DNA of 64,000 nt from Ardenticatenaceae bacterium (GTDB lineage: Bacteria > Chloroflexota > Anaerolineae > Promineifilales > Promineifilaceae), in NCBI GenBank assembly GCA_020634435.1, contig JACKBS010000007.1, positions 496,001 to 560,000 on the forward strand, in the 5' to 3' direction. The notes below the pieces were generated by a model that was not told the origin of the DNA, did no database searches, and was given only the letters and a program-made list of their open reading frames with translations. Shown here piece after piece: positions 44,334 through 52,959 of this stretch. The translations under genes were made by a program, and so were the position numbers. How positions within the stretch are numbered: position 1 is the stretch's first letter; each line of letters begins with the position of its first letter.

Positions 44334-47300
44334 CTACCACCAGCTTTGAACTTCTTCGAGAACCTCATAAACTTTGTAAAGTGTATAACCATTGTCAATG
44401 TTGGTAAGGTAGGGCGCGGCTGAAGCAAGAACAGACCAAAATGTATTAAGATCTTCATGACAGGCGACCTCAATTACATCACATAATTGGCTCTCAATTA
44501 ATATCTGTTCATCTAGTTGGCATATATCAAATGTAAACTGACTGAGTTCTTCTGATTTAATCACCTCTTCATCAGATATACTGGTAATTACAAACAATGC
44601 ATGGTTAAAGAAGCCGGCTTTCGTGAGGATACGGGCAATTTGGCCCAATTTTTTATCAGGTATGTTGTGGGTCAGAGACAATGCTTGATCCAGAACCTTC
44701 GTTGCTCTAGTTTCCATACCAATCTCGAATAATCCCTTGGCAGCCTGAATGAGTACTTCTACCTTATTTTCACCATCGGGTATGTTGTTGATCACAGCCA
44801 ACCCTTGGGGAAAAGATCCAGCACGTACAAAGGCTTTAGCAACATGAATGAAGACTTCCACTTTATCGTTGCTATCGCCAATGTCGTTCGCTGAAGACAA
44901 TGCATGCTCTAGGACTTCCGTTGCTCTAGTTTGCTTGCCAGCCTCAGTCAGTCCTTTGGAAACCTGAATAAGTAATTCTACCTTGTCCTTGCTGTCAACT
45001 ATGTTGCCGATTACTTGTAATGCTTGATCAAAGGATTTTGCTTTAGCAAGTACCCTAGCAATTTTACTGAACACAATATCTTTAGTCTGAATGTCATTGG
45101 CTTCATACGATTCCTGTCCAGAGAAGTCGCTATGATCCAAAAGGGAGTCGATTTGATCCATCATCGTAGCAATCTCAATGGAGAAACTTACTTCATTCCA
45201 AATATCGTAAGCGACATGAAGTTCGTGACTTAGAAACTCCGCGAGAGTTAGCCCTTCGGCAATTTGACCCAATGCATTTGCAACATTCTTACCAAAAGAC
45301 ACATTGTTGGCTACTAACAATGCTTGTTCCAAAACCTCCGTAGCTCTGGCTTTTTCGCCAGCTTGGGCTAGTCTTAAGGCAAGATGAACAAAACGACTTG
45401 TTCTGAGCATAATATTATCGGTCTTATTGATCGCGAATAAAGCTTGATCGAAGACCTGCCTTGCCCTAGTTTGTTTACCCGCTAGCGCAAATGACTCAGA
45501 TATTCTCTCTAGCAATGTTCCCATAGACCAATAATCTGCCGTTTTGTCTGCCAGAACCAATGCGGAGTCAATAACCTCCATTGCTCTAGTTTGTTCACCA
45601 ACCTGAATTAGTCCCTTTGCTATCTGAGTAAAAATTTCTGCTTTGCTCCGGTTATCCGCTACACCATTAATCGCGTATATTGCTTTGTCAAAGGAGCTCG
45701 CTTGTACCAGTGTCTCGGAAATCTCAACGATTCTCTCTTTTTTATACTCATCATCGCTTATGTCGTTGGTTGCAGATAATGCTTGGTCAAGCACTTCCGT
45801 TGCTCTGGATTGTTCACCAGCTAACACAAGGGCCTTGGCGATTTGTGTCAATTCATATGCCTTGCTCCATCCATCTGCTATGTCGTTTAATGTGTTTAAC
45901 AATTTGTTGAGGGCATTGTTTTCCTGCTCTAATTTGCCAGCCTCGATCAATCCCTTAGCTATCTTGCCGAGTATCTTTGGTTGATGCCAATCAACCACCA
46001 CTTTGATAACAGATAGAGCTTGGTCAACAGAACCATCTTGCATGAGCAACTCAGCAATTTGATTGAGCAAATATTCTGGCTCGTCAGAAATATTGTTAGC
46101 TATCTGAAATGCCTTATCAAAGGAGCCAGCTTGTGCTAATTTCTTAGAAATCTCCGAGAGCAGATATTCTTTAGGGTGCCATTGATCATCTATATCATTT
46201 GTTATAGACAATGCTTGCTTAAGAACTTCCGTTGCTTCAAATTTATTTCCGGCATTAGTTAGCCCCGTGGCAATCTGAATAAGCACTTCTGCTTTATCAT
46301 CGTTACCCACTATATGTGTTTTTTCGACTCTATGTAAAGCCTGCTCAAGGGCATCTAGTGCTTCACTGCGTTTGCCGGCCCGAGTTAACATTAAGGCGAC
46401 CTGAATTAACGATTTTGTTTTTTGCCAATTATTTGTAATGTCAGAGGCCACTTCCAGTGCCCGGTCATAATAACCAACTTGGGCTTGTAACTCACAAATC
46501 TCAGCGAGAATCTCTGATTTTTGCCAATCATCCTCTCTGTCGTTAGTCATAGACAAAACTCTGTCGAGAATATCAGCAGTTTTGGTTTGTTCACATGCTG
46601 AAGCAAGCCCCTTGGCAATCTGAATAAAGATTTTCATTTTGCTCTTCTCATCTATTAGATCTATTTCGCTTACCAAATGTAGCAATCGGTCAGAGTAGCC
46701 GGTTTTTGCAAGGATTTTGGCAACCTGAGTGAGTATTTTTACTTTATACCCATCATTGAATACACCATTGAGCAAGTGAAGGGCTTGATCAAAATAGCCA
46801 GCTTGCACCAAGACGTTTGCAACCTGACTGAGTACTATTTTCTTTTCCTTATCCTCCTTCTCATCATTTAGTATGCTGCAAGCCGCTGCCAATGCTTGAG
46901 CGAGAATATCAGCAGCTATAGATTGTCCATCGGCTTGTGGGAGGCCTTTAGTGATCTCAATAAGCCCCTTCACCTTGCCCCATTCATCCGTGATGTTTTT
47001 AGCCACTTGTAATGCCTGATCAAAGGAACCAGTCTGGGCTAGTATCTCACAGATCTCTACGAGAATCTCTGTTTTCTGCCAATCACTCTCTTCGTCGTTA
47101 GTCACAGCCAACGCTTGGCTAAGAACTTCCGTTGCTCTAGTTTGCTTGCCAGCCTCAATTAGTCCTTTGGCAACCTTAACAAGCCCATTCACCTTGTGCC
47201 GTTTATCCGTGATGATTGTAGCTACTTGTAATGCCTTGTCATAGTAACCGATTTGGGCAAATATCTCACAAATCTCTATGAGGCTCTTAGCTCTATGCCA

Positions 47301-49928
47301 ACTATCCATACCCACCATTTCATTAACCAAAGTCAATACTTGGTTGAGAACTTCTGTTGCTCTAATTTGTTCATCGGTTTGAGTTAGCCCTCTCGCAATC
47401 TGAATCAGGAGTTTTGTTTTTTCTCTGACATCCGCTATGCTGGTAATTGTCTGCAATGCTTGGTCAAAAGAGCCAGCCTGAGTCAGAACTCTACAAATCG
47501 CAGCGAGAATCTTTGTTTTCTGCCAACCATTCTCTCTGTCGTTGGTCATAGCCAATACTCGGTAGAGAATATCAATAGCTTGGTTTATTTCACCAGCCTG
47601 AGTCAGCCCCTCGGCAACCTGAATAAGGATCCAGACCCTGCTCTCCTCATCGATTATATCGCTGACCACATTCAAAATTTGGTCAGAATAGCCAGCTTGT
47701 GTTAGGGATCTAGTTGTCTTAATGACTATTCCAGTTTCTAGTTCCGTTTCCCAATTAGTAATGTCTTTGAATATGGATAGTAATTGCTCTGAGTGAAGAC
47801 TTCCAGATAGATTATTAACAATCTGTGAAAACAAATTTTCCTTATACCAACCATCCGTTAGATTGTTAGCAACTTCTAGTGCTTTGTTAGGACGGCCAAT
47901 TTGAACTAACGTTCCAGCGATCTGACTAAGCAGTTCTCTTAGCTCTGTCTCGTTGGGTACATTTTTAGTAGCATCTAGAGCCTGATCAATAATTTCTGGC
48001 AATCGATGCAAATCTGTTTCATGGACACCTCGAATTAGCTCCAAAAATGCCTCGCAACGTCTTCGCACACTGCTTATTAAGGCTATATAACTGAGCGCCC
48101 GGTCAATTTGCCCTAACAAAGCTAAGGCTAAAAAAACCTTGATTGGGAGACGACTGACCGAGGCCCTCAATGTAGCATAAACAGCACATCCATGGAGGAA
48201 TGGGACCCATTGCAAGGGCTCTACCTTTTTTGATGCGTTTATGACCAACATTACATCTTGCCCAAAAGCAGAATATGAACCGTTTACCGTCAACTTCGCT
48301 CTCATATAATTCCTATCAAGTAATTGATAAAGCCTTTCAAATTCATGATTGTCATATAAATGAGCAGCGTAGTGTAACAATAGGTATCGTGGGGTATTCT
48401 CTTGCCAACCATCTGACTGGAACTGATAACCCCAGTTCATAATTTTCCTTTCAAAACTTTTTAATTCTGATTGACTAAATCGCTTTGCTACAGCACGACG
48501 CAGTTCGAGATGCATAAGTTCATAGTGCTCTTGGCCTATTAAGAACCGCTGAATAGGCTTGATCGCCTGCTCAACATCCCATGTCCTTTTTTTCAGCACT
48601 CCCGCTATTTCTACACTGGCGATCTTGCCCTTCGTGATCAACAATAGACCCAATACATCTTGCGATAACTGGATATTGGCGCGAGATTGGAGATATTTTA
48701 GCTGTCCATCGAAATATGCCAGTACATCTTTGGGAAGATCATTCTTTATGCTAGCGAGTTTGGCCTGTCTGTCTTCGGATTCAGCTACCTCCTGACTGAC
48801 GAAACGGGCCAGCAGCGGCTCACCCCCAACACTTTCTGATATGTGTGGAGCCAGCGAATGAGCTTCCTCAGCATCCACCCCATAAACATGCAATAAGTTG
48901 ACAATGTCAGATTCAGTTATCCCCTTCAGTTGCCATACGTCTGCTTGCCGAAATGGATGTGTTAGTGATACTTGGGGTAGGGCCTTTGGAGTTTCTCGCG
49001 AAGTAATCACAATATGTACATAGGGGGCTAGAACTACCGGCAACTCGGTAGCGACTGAATCTGATTCTGGCTCACTTGCCATTTCGTCAAAACCGTCTAG
49101 TAACAACAAAAGTGGTTTGGTTGCACTTGCATGCTCGACAGCCTCTTTCCAAAGAACGTTGAATTGGATATGCAAGGTACTGTCATCATTGGAGATGCCA
49201 CCTTCTTTGTCTAACACTGTTAGAAGTTGGGAGTTAATAGATTTCAAGTAGGCAGTCCTCGTATTTTGATTGCCAAATTGCCTAATGAAAAAATATAGGA
49301 GGGTGGGCCTTATCGATTGGGGCCAAAGCGCTGTTTCATATCGGTTTATTAGGTTAGTGACAAGAGCAGTTTTGCCAAAACCAGGTGGAGCTTCAATCAG
49401 TAAGTAGCCAGGCTCCTGACTTCCAGCAAGCGCAGAAATTCTTTGGATCTCATCTTCACGGCCGACAAATATCTCGCTATAGAAGCTAAGGATATCGGCC
49501 ACCTCTCTGCGATAGTTTAAGGGGGGCAATTGGTATAAAGTTGTTTCTGCTTTATGGGGTAATTGCGACTTTATTTTATGTACACTATTTTGGATGTCCT
49601 GAAATGGTAACGAAGACATCCATTTTTTCAAAACTGTGTATTCCTCTTCCTTAGCAGTTTGGAAGATTTCATCAAGCGAAGGGAGTTCAGCTAAATGCAG
49701 GAGTTGTTCAACGACTTCAATATCACAATACAAGAAATATAGTACGTAAAGAAACTGGATAGGATCAGTCGGTTTTTGGCCATTGCGCCAATTCTGTATT
49801 GTATTTCTATGAATTCTCCGTGTGAAATCAGGATGATGGTTAACCAAATCCGCGAGTTTACTGTTACCCAACGGGTTAGTTTCAACTAAAGAATTGAAAT
49901 AGTTTCCAAAATCTTCTAGCTCAGACAC
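44334..49928 (-). CDS. Giant NACHT NTPase with dozens of TPR-like repeats
   Basis: 1864 residues. The N-terminus (residues 20-60, SKLADLVNHHPDFTRRIHRNTIQNWRNGQ) is an XRE-like helix-turn-helix, not a toxic effector. The NTPase has P-loop LLIEAPPGFGKTALV near 183 and Walker B LLLLLDGFDEM near 278. From about residue 600 to 1830 run some 30 or more helical repeats of 35-40 residues (KTKILAAICRVLTQAGSFDQALQTI; VKGLVEAGKQTRATEVLSQAL and so on), among them 'Q.AG....A..VL.QAL..TND'. Such proteins belong to the STAND class, which includes phage sensors. The ligand-binding solenoid is unusually long. The gene is almost free of ACGGCCGT-type octamers. Confidence 0.85.
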   Translation of the reverse strand: MSELEDFGNYFNSLVETNPLGNSKLADLVNHHPDFTRRIHRNTIQNWRNGQKPTDPIQFLYVLYFLYCDIEVVEQLLHLAELPSLDEIFQTAKEEEYTVLKKWMSSLPFQDIQNSVHKIKSQLPHKAETTLYQLPPLNYRREVADILSFYSEIFVGREDEIQRISALAGSQEPGYLLIEAPPGFGKTALVTNLINRYETALWPQSIRPTLLYFFIRQFGNQNTRTAYLKSINSQLLTVLDKEGGISNDDSTLHIQFNVLWKEAVEHASATKPLLLLLDGFDEMASEPESDSVATELPVVLAPYVHIVITSRETPKALPQVSLTHPFRQADVWQLKGITESDIVNLLHVYGVDAEEAHSLAPHISESVGGEPLLARFVSQEVAESEDRQAKLASIKNDLPKDVLAYFDGQLKYLQSRANIQLSQDVLGLLLITKGKIASVEIAGVLKKRTWDVEQAIKPIQRFLIGQEHYELMHLELRRAVAKRFSQSELKSFERKIMNWGYQFQSDGWQENTPRYLLLHYAAHLYDNHEFERLYQLLDRNYMRAKLTVNGSYSAFGQDVMLVINASKKVEPLQWVPFLHGCAVYATLRASVSRLPIKVFLALALLGQIDRALSYIALISSVRRRCEAFLELIRGVHETDLHRLPEIIDQALDATKNVPNETELRELLSQIAGTLVQIGRPNKALEVANNLTDGWYKENLFSQIVNNLSGSLHSEQLLSIFKDITNWETELETGIVIKTTRSLTQAGYSDQILNVVSDIIDEESRVWILIQVAEGLTQAGEINQAIDILYRVLAMTNDRENGWQKTKILAAICRVLTQAGSFDQALQTITSIADVREKTKLLIQIARGLTQTDEQIRATEVLNQVLTLVNEMVGMDSWHRAKSLIEICEIFAQIGYYDKALQVATIITDKRHKVNGLVKVAKGLIEAGKQTRATEVLSQALAVTNDEESDWQKTEILVEICEILAQTGSFDQALQVAKNITDEWGKVKGLIEITKGLPQADGQSIAADILAQALAAACSILNDEKEDKEKKIVLSQVANVLVQAGYFDQALHLLNGVFNDGYKVKILTQVAKILAKTGYSDRLLHLVSEIDLIDEKSKMKIFIQIAKGLASACEQTKTADILDRVLSMTNDREDDWQKSEILAEICELQAQVGYYDRALEVASDITNNWQKTKSLIQVALMLTRAGKRSEALDALEQALHRVEKTHIVGNDDKAEVLIQIATGLTNAGNKFEATEVLKQALSITNDIDDQWHPKEYLLSEISKKLAQAGSFDKAFQIANNISDEPEYLLNQIAELLMQDGSVDQALSVIKVVVDWHQPKILGKIAKGLIEAGKLEQENNALNKLLNTLNDIADGWSKAYELTQIAKALVLAGEQSRATEVLDQALSATNDISDDEYKKERIVEISETLVQASSFDKAIYAINGVADNRSKAEIFTQIAKGLIQVGEQTRAMEVIDSALVLADKTADYWSMGTLLERISESFALAGKQTRARQVFDQALFAINKTDNIMLRTSRFVHLALRLAQAGEKARATEVLEQALLVANNVSFGKNVANALGQIAEGLTLAEFLSHELHVAYDIWNEVSFSIEIATMMDQIDSLLDHSDFSGQESYEANDIQTKDIVFSKIARVLAKAKSFDQALQVIGNIVDSKDKVELLIQVSKGLTEAGKQTRATEVLEHALSSANDIGDSNDKVEVFIHVAKAFVRAGSFPQGLAVINNIPDGENKVEVLIQAAKGLFEIGMETRATKVLDQALSLTHNIPDKKLGQIARILTKAGFFNHALFVITSISDEEVIKSEELSQFTFDICQLDEQILIESQLCDVIEVACHEDLNTFWSVLASAAPYLTNIDNGYTLYKVYEVLEEVQSWW

Positions 49929-49961
49929 AACAAGTACCGTTCAAATATCTCATGCTCAGTG

Positions 49962-49979
49962 AGGTGCATTTTTGCACCT
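49962..49979. promoter_or_regulatory. Operator-like dyad between divergent genes
   Basis: AGGTGCA and TGCACCT flank TTTT, 34 bases before the NACHT gene start and about 180 before the plus-strand gene at 50161. It could be the target of the NACHT protein's own helix-turn-helix. Confidence 0.4.
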
Positions 49980-50034
49980 AACATGAAGTCTCTTTCATAG
50001 TACGCTGTTCCTACATAGAAATTTTATAGGAGAA

Positions 50035-50158
50035 GGAGACGCTGTAGACCGCCAAGTCCCTTTCAGCGTCTCCAAGAAGACTTAGCGTCTGGAATATACG
50101 CTTTGTCAGCGTATATCCAGGCCCGCTTCGTCTGTTTGTATTTTAGCTAGGAGGCTAA
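50035..50158 (+). promoter_or_regulatory. Structured 5' leader with two hairpins and a paired ribosome site
   Basis: Hairpin 1: GGAGACGCTG (50035-50044) with CAGCGTCTCC (50064-50073). Hairpin 2: TGGAATATACGCT (50090-50102) with AGCGTATATCCA (50108-50119), one bulge. The ribosome site TAGGAGG (50148-50154) sits in the loop of TTAGC/GCTAA (50143-50147 and 50154-50158), seven bases before the ATG. The layout suggests control of translation of the gene at 50161. Confidence 0.5.
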
Positions 50159-50160
50159 TA

Positions 50161-51387
50161 ATGCACCAGTTCGAACCAAGCGAGCCCATTCAACCAGTCG
50201 GTTCGCAAGACATTTACAGTTTTATTGATCGCTCAAAACAATGGGTTCTTGACAATCTCCCATTAATGAATGGTGACGTACAGGCTGGCATACTTTCTCT
50301 ACAAGAAATGGCCTGTCTTATTCAGCCATTAGTTACAGAAGCTCAATACCTACTTGCAAATTACGAGTTAGAAGATCTATGGATGGCGCGTATGCTCATT
50401 CAACCACTAGGGTTTCTGATTTCCTCATTGGAAAAACATTATCAAGAGCGTCAGCACACTGCTGGCACAGCATTACGTCATTTGAAAGGTGCTGAAGACC
50501 TATTGTTTCAACTTGGTAAAGTAGCAAACCATCCACCGCGTGATTCACATTACACAAACTATCTGTGGAACGTGGTCGCCCCCCCCCTTACTTATACAGG
50601 CGACCCACAGGAAGTATTCTTCGTTCGTTCCGTTACTCGTACCAATGAACTACATGAAGATTCATACAATGCTCTACTCAGTATTTGTAAAGGTGAGTTG
50701 AGTACGGAAAGTGATGATGTATGTGACGCTATCAAGCACGCTACGAAGAATATATTGGCTGTCCGAGACATTTACAGAAGTTTCTTTCACAAAGATGAGA
50801 AAGGTGTTAGGAACATGGATTTTGATTTTTTTGTTCAACTTCGCACCTTTAAGCCACCATTCCCCATCAAAGGTATAAATTGGACGGGGGCCAACGCAGG
50901 CAACCTCGCAGTTCAAATGTGTCTTGATTATCTGATTGGTACTGTTATGGCAGAGCACTCTGACTTCATTGACACCAGGTTGCGCTTATTAGTCGGTGAG
51001 GATCAAGCAGCAATTCAAGCCGCAAAACAACAGCCGTCCCTACTAGATCGATTGCTGAAACGATTAAGATTAACGCATGACGAAGTACAGCATTGGGATG
51101 ACGAAAAAATGATCCATTACTTTCATCAGCAAGACTTTGGATTGCAACATGCCATTACAGCTTACGGCGAACTAGTTAAAGCTGCTGGCGAAATGTCGGC
51201 AATCCACTGGTCTCTCATCCAGAATTATATTGTTAGACCAGGTAAGAGGTTGGCAACAGAAGGATCAAGATTAGCTGTATCGCCTGAAATAGGGTTGACA
51301 AACACACCGCACGAAAAGATCAAGCAAATTATGGAAATGCGTCGAAATCACCCAAAAATTAATAGGCTCTTAATATTGTTAGGGTAG
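50161..51387 (+). CDS. Possible PrnB/indoleamine-dioxygenase-like heme protein
   Basis: 408 residues, all-helical by eye. The segments HLKGAEDLLFQLGKVANHPPRDSHYTNYLWNVVAPP and FFVQLRTFKPPFPIKGINWTGANAGNLAVQMCLDYLIGT recall the PrnB/DUF1864 branch of the heme-dioxygenase fold, with conserved R, P and GxNxA context. That call is from memory and uncertain. If right, it would act on an indole-type substrate or modified peptide. It has a good AGGAGG site in a hairpin. It lies on the plus strand, 0.75 kb from the lanthionine-synthetase operon that ends toward it, and just before candidate small RNA A. Confidence 0.45.
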   Translation: MHQFEPSEPIQPVGSQDIYSFIDRSKQWVLDNLPLMNGDVQAGILSLQEMACLIQPLVTEAQYLLANYELEDLWMARMLIQPLGFLISSLEKHYQERQHTAGTALRHLKGAEDLLFQLGKVANHPPRDSHYTNYLWNVVAPPLTYTGDPQEVFFVRSVTRTNELHEDSYNALLSICKGELSTESDDVCDAIKHATKNILAVRDIYRSFFHKDEKGVRNMDFDFFVQLRTFKPPFPIKGINWTGANAGNLAVQMCLDYLIGTVMAEHSDFIDTRLRLLVGEDQAAIQAAKQQPSLLDRLLKRLRLTHDEVQHWDDEKMIHYFHQQDFGLQHAITAYGELVKAAGEMSAIHWSLIQNYIVRPGKRLATEGSRLAVSPEIGLTNTPHEKIKQIMEMRRNHPKINRLLILLG

Positions 51388-51558
51388 ACGTTTGTTGTAT
51401 TTGAATAAGCAACGACCGTAACCTGCAAATATCTCATCTAAGCTGATTTTTCTCGTGGTCGCGGGTGAAAATGCAGGAATGAATTTATGAACTCTTGAAC
51501 AATGTCAAACGCAAATTTCAGATTGATATTTATTCTGAACAGTTGCTAAAATAACGGG

Positions 51559-51716
51559 GGCAATTAGTTATGAGAAAAATACTTTTGGACAATATGCTTC
51601 GGCAAGAAAACTAGAATTATACGCGTGAGTGAGCGAATCCCGTCGGGCACGAGCCTGTAGTAAATATCTATAGGACAAAGAACTCTCAAAATTACTTGAG
51701 GGTTCTTTTTATTTTA
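51559..51716 (+). ncRNA. Candidate small RNA A, homologous to copy B at 58270
   Basis: TTGATA (51523-51528), 18 bases, TAAAAT (51547-51552) form the promoter. A rho-independent terminator (51678-51716; AAGAAC-TCTCAA stem, then TTTTTATTTT) ends it. The centre (CAATATGCTTCGGCAAGAAAAC, AATTATAC, CGTGAGTGA, CGAATCCCGTCG) is shared with copy B in the same order and at almost the same distance from the promoter. No shared ORF survives. Confidence 0.45.
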
Positions 51717-52029
51717 TAGGTTTCAGGGCAATTTATACACGGGGGAGAGAGCCCAATATTATAGGGTAAAGAAACCCAACGAATTCTTGCCCGAATGACA
51801 GAATAAAGCAAATAATCACGTTGGTATAAATGGAAGTCGGAGAAAGGTGCTTCAATTTCACGCTCAGCTAGGCGATGTATTTGACGTCCCGCCTGCTGAG
51901 GTGGAGAACTAAACGAAGTAGTACACAAGAAACCCTTTGATAATACTAGAGATTTTGTAAAGATCCCGAAACTGTTGCAGTCAAAACTGGAAAGCAAAAC
52001 GCATACATGGATAAGACCTCTGGTAAAAC

Positions 52030-52116
52030 ATGATTAAAAATCAATGTGCTACCAAACTGGGATTCAAAGTGTATGAAGAGCAATTGACTCCGGCTGATTT
52101 CCCACTAGCTCATTAG
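52030..52116 (+). pseudogene. C-terminal remnant of an acetyltransferase-like gene
   Basis: A 28-residue frame (NQCATKLGFKVYEEQLTPAD) reads like the tail of a GNAT enzyme ('N..A..LGF..YEE'). The upstream part of such a gene is missing. It may be only chance similarity. The rest of 51717-52029 holds no recognisable gene. Confidence 0.3.
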
Positions 52117-52142
52117 TGGACGCATTTTGGCTGCCAGCTCAA

Positions 52143-52934
52143 TCATTTTGTGCCTGTGAAAATTGTGTACGGACCAAACTCGAGATCACTTAGTTTTGGC
52201 GGTTTCCCAGGCCATTGTGTTACATTCCTGAAACCCACATTTGCTAGTAAAGTGGTATATTCTTCCGACGAATAACAATACACGATTACATCATTCGTAG
52301 TTACTTCATAAGTTTCCTTGTTTATCCAAAACTGCCTCTCATAAATGGTTTGCGACGCAATGTTTTCCATTTTGTCAGAAAGTACAATGACCGGCCTATT
52401 AAAACCGAATCCCAAATTGTGGAAAGGATGTGCTTTAACGTTCACCGAATCTTCCAATATTTGGTGAGGATGAAGCACTTCAATGTAGAAAATGCCAGCG
52501 GGTGCCAAAGCTTCATAAACTCTTTCAAGCAATTTTCTGGCTATTTCTCTCGGCAAAAGATTAAAGGTGCTGTTCGAGTAGATTATGGTGCCATTATTCC
52601 GAGGTAACTCATGGCCTGTGAAATCAGCACATAAATAGTGACAGTCTAGGTTTGATGGGCTTATCGATTTGGCATAATCAATGCATAGTGGAGAGATATC
52701 TACGCCTATTGCTTCGTAACCCAGCTTTGCAAATTCTCTGGTATAATGGCCAATGCCACAACCAAGATCAAGTAATCGTTTATTTGGATTAGAGTCAACA
52801 ATAGTAGAATAGAGCCACCGAATATGCTCTTTGACACTCGTCAAGTTTCGTCCGCCAGCAAACGTGGTTTCATCCACCTGTAAATCAAATAGTAGCCTAA
52901 GATAATGTTCGTCATGAAAATCATTAAGATCCAC
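52143..52934 (-). CDS. Class I SAM-dependent methyltransferase of the RiPP-like cluster
   Basis: 263 residues from GTG 52934; an earlier GTG at 53000 overlaps the upstream gene by 41 bases and is less likely. Motif I is LDLGCGIGHYTREFAK near residue 75, followed by GYEAIGVDISPLCIDYAK and a LYADFTG-type motif (YLCADFTGHELP). The enzyme would methylate an unknown small molecule or peptide. It is the last gene of the minus-strand operon with the lanthionine synthetase and the repeat protein. Confidence 0.75.
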   Translation of the reverse strand: MDLNDFHDEHYLRLLFDLQVDETTFAGGRNLTSVKEHIRWLYSTIVDSNPNKRLLDLGCGIGHYTREFAKLGYEAIGVDISPLCIDYAKSISPSNLDCHYLCADFTGHELPRNNGTIIYSNSTFNLLPREIARKLLERVYEALAPAGIFYIEVLHPHQILEDSVNVKAHPFHNLGFGFNRPVIVLSDKMENIASQTIYERQFWINKETYEVTTNDVIVYCYSSEEYTTLLANVGFRNVTQWPGKPPKLSDLEFGPYTIFTGTK

Positions 52935-52959
52935 AATTTTTTCTTCCAAACAAGTCTGA

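Noticed and set aside
51692..51997. Minus-strand frame of 101 codons (LAEREIEAPFSDFHLYQ)
   Set aside because: Slightly transposase-like but no motif is certain, no ribosome site, and its start overlaps nothing useful. Possibly a relic.
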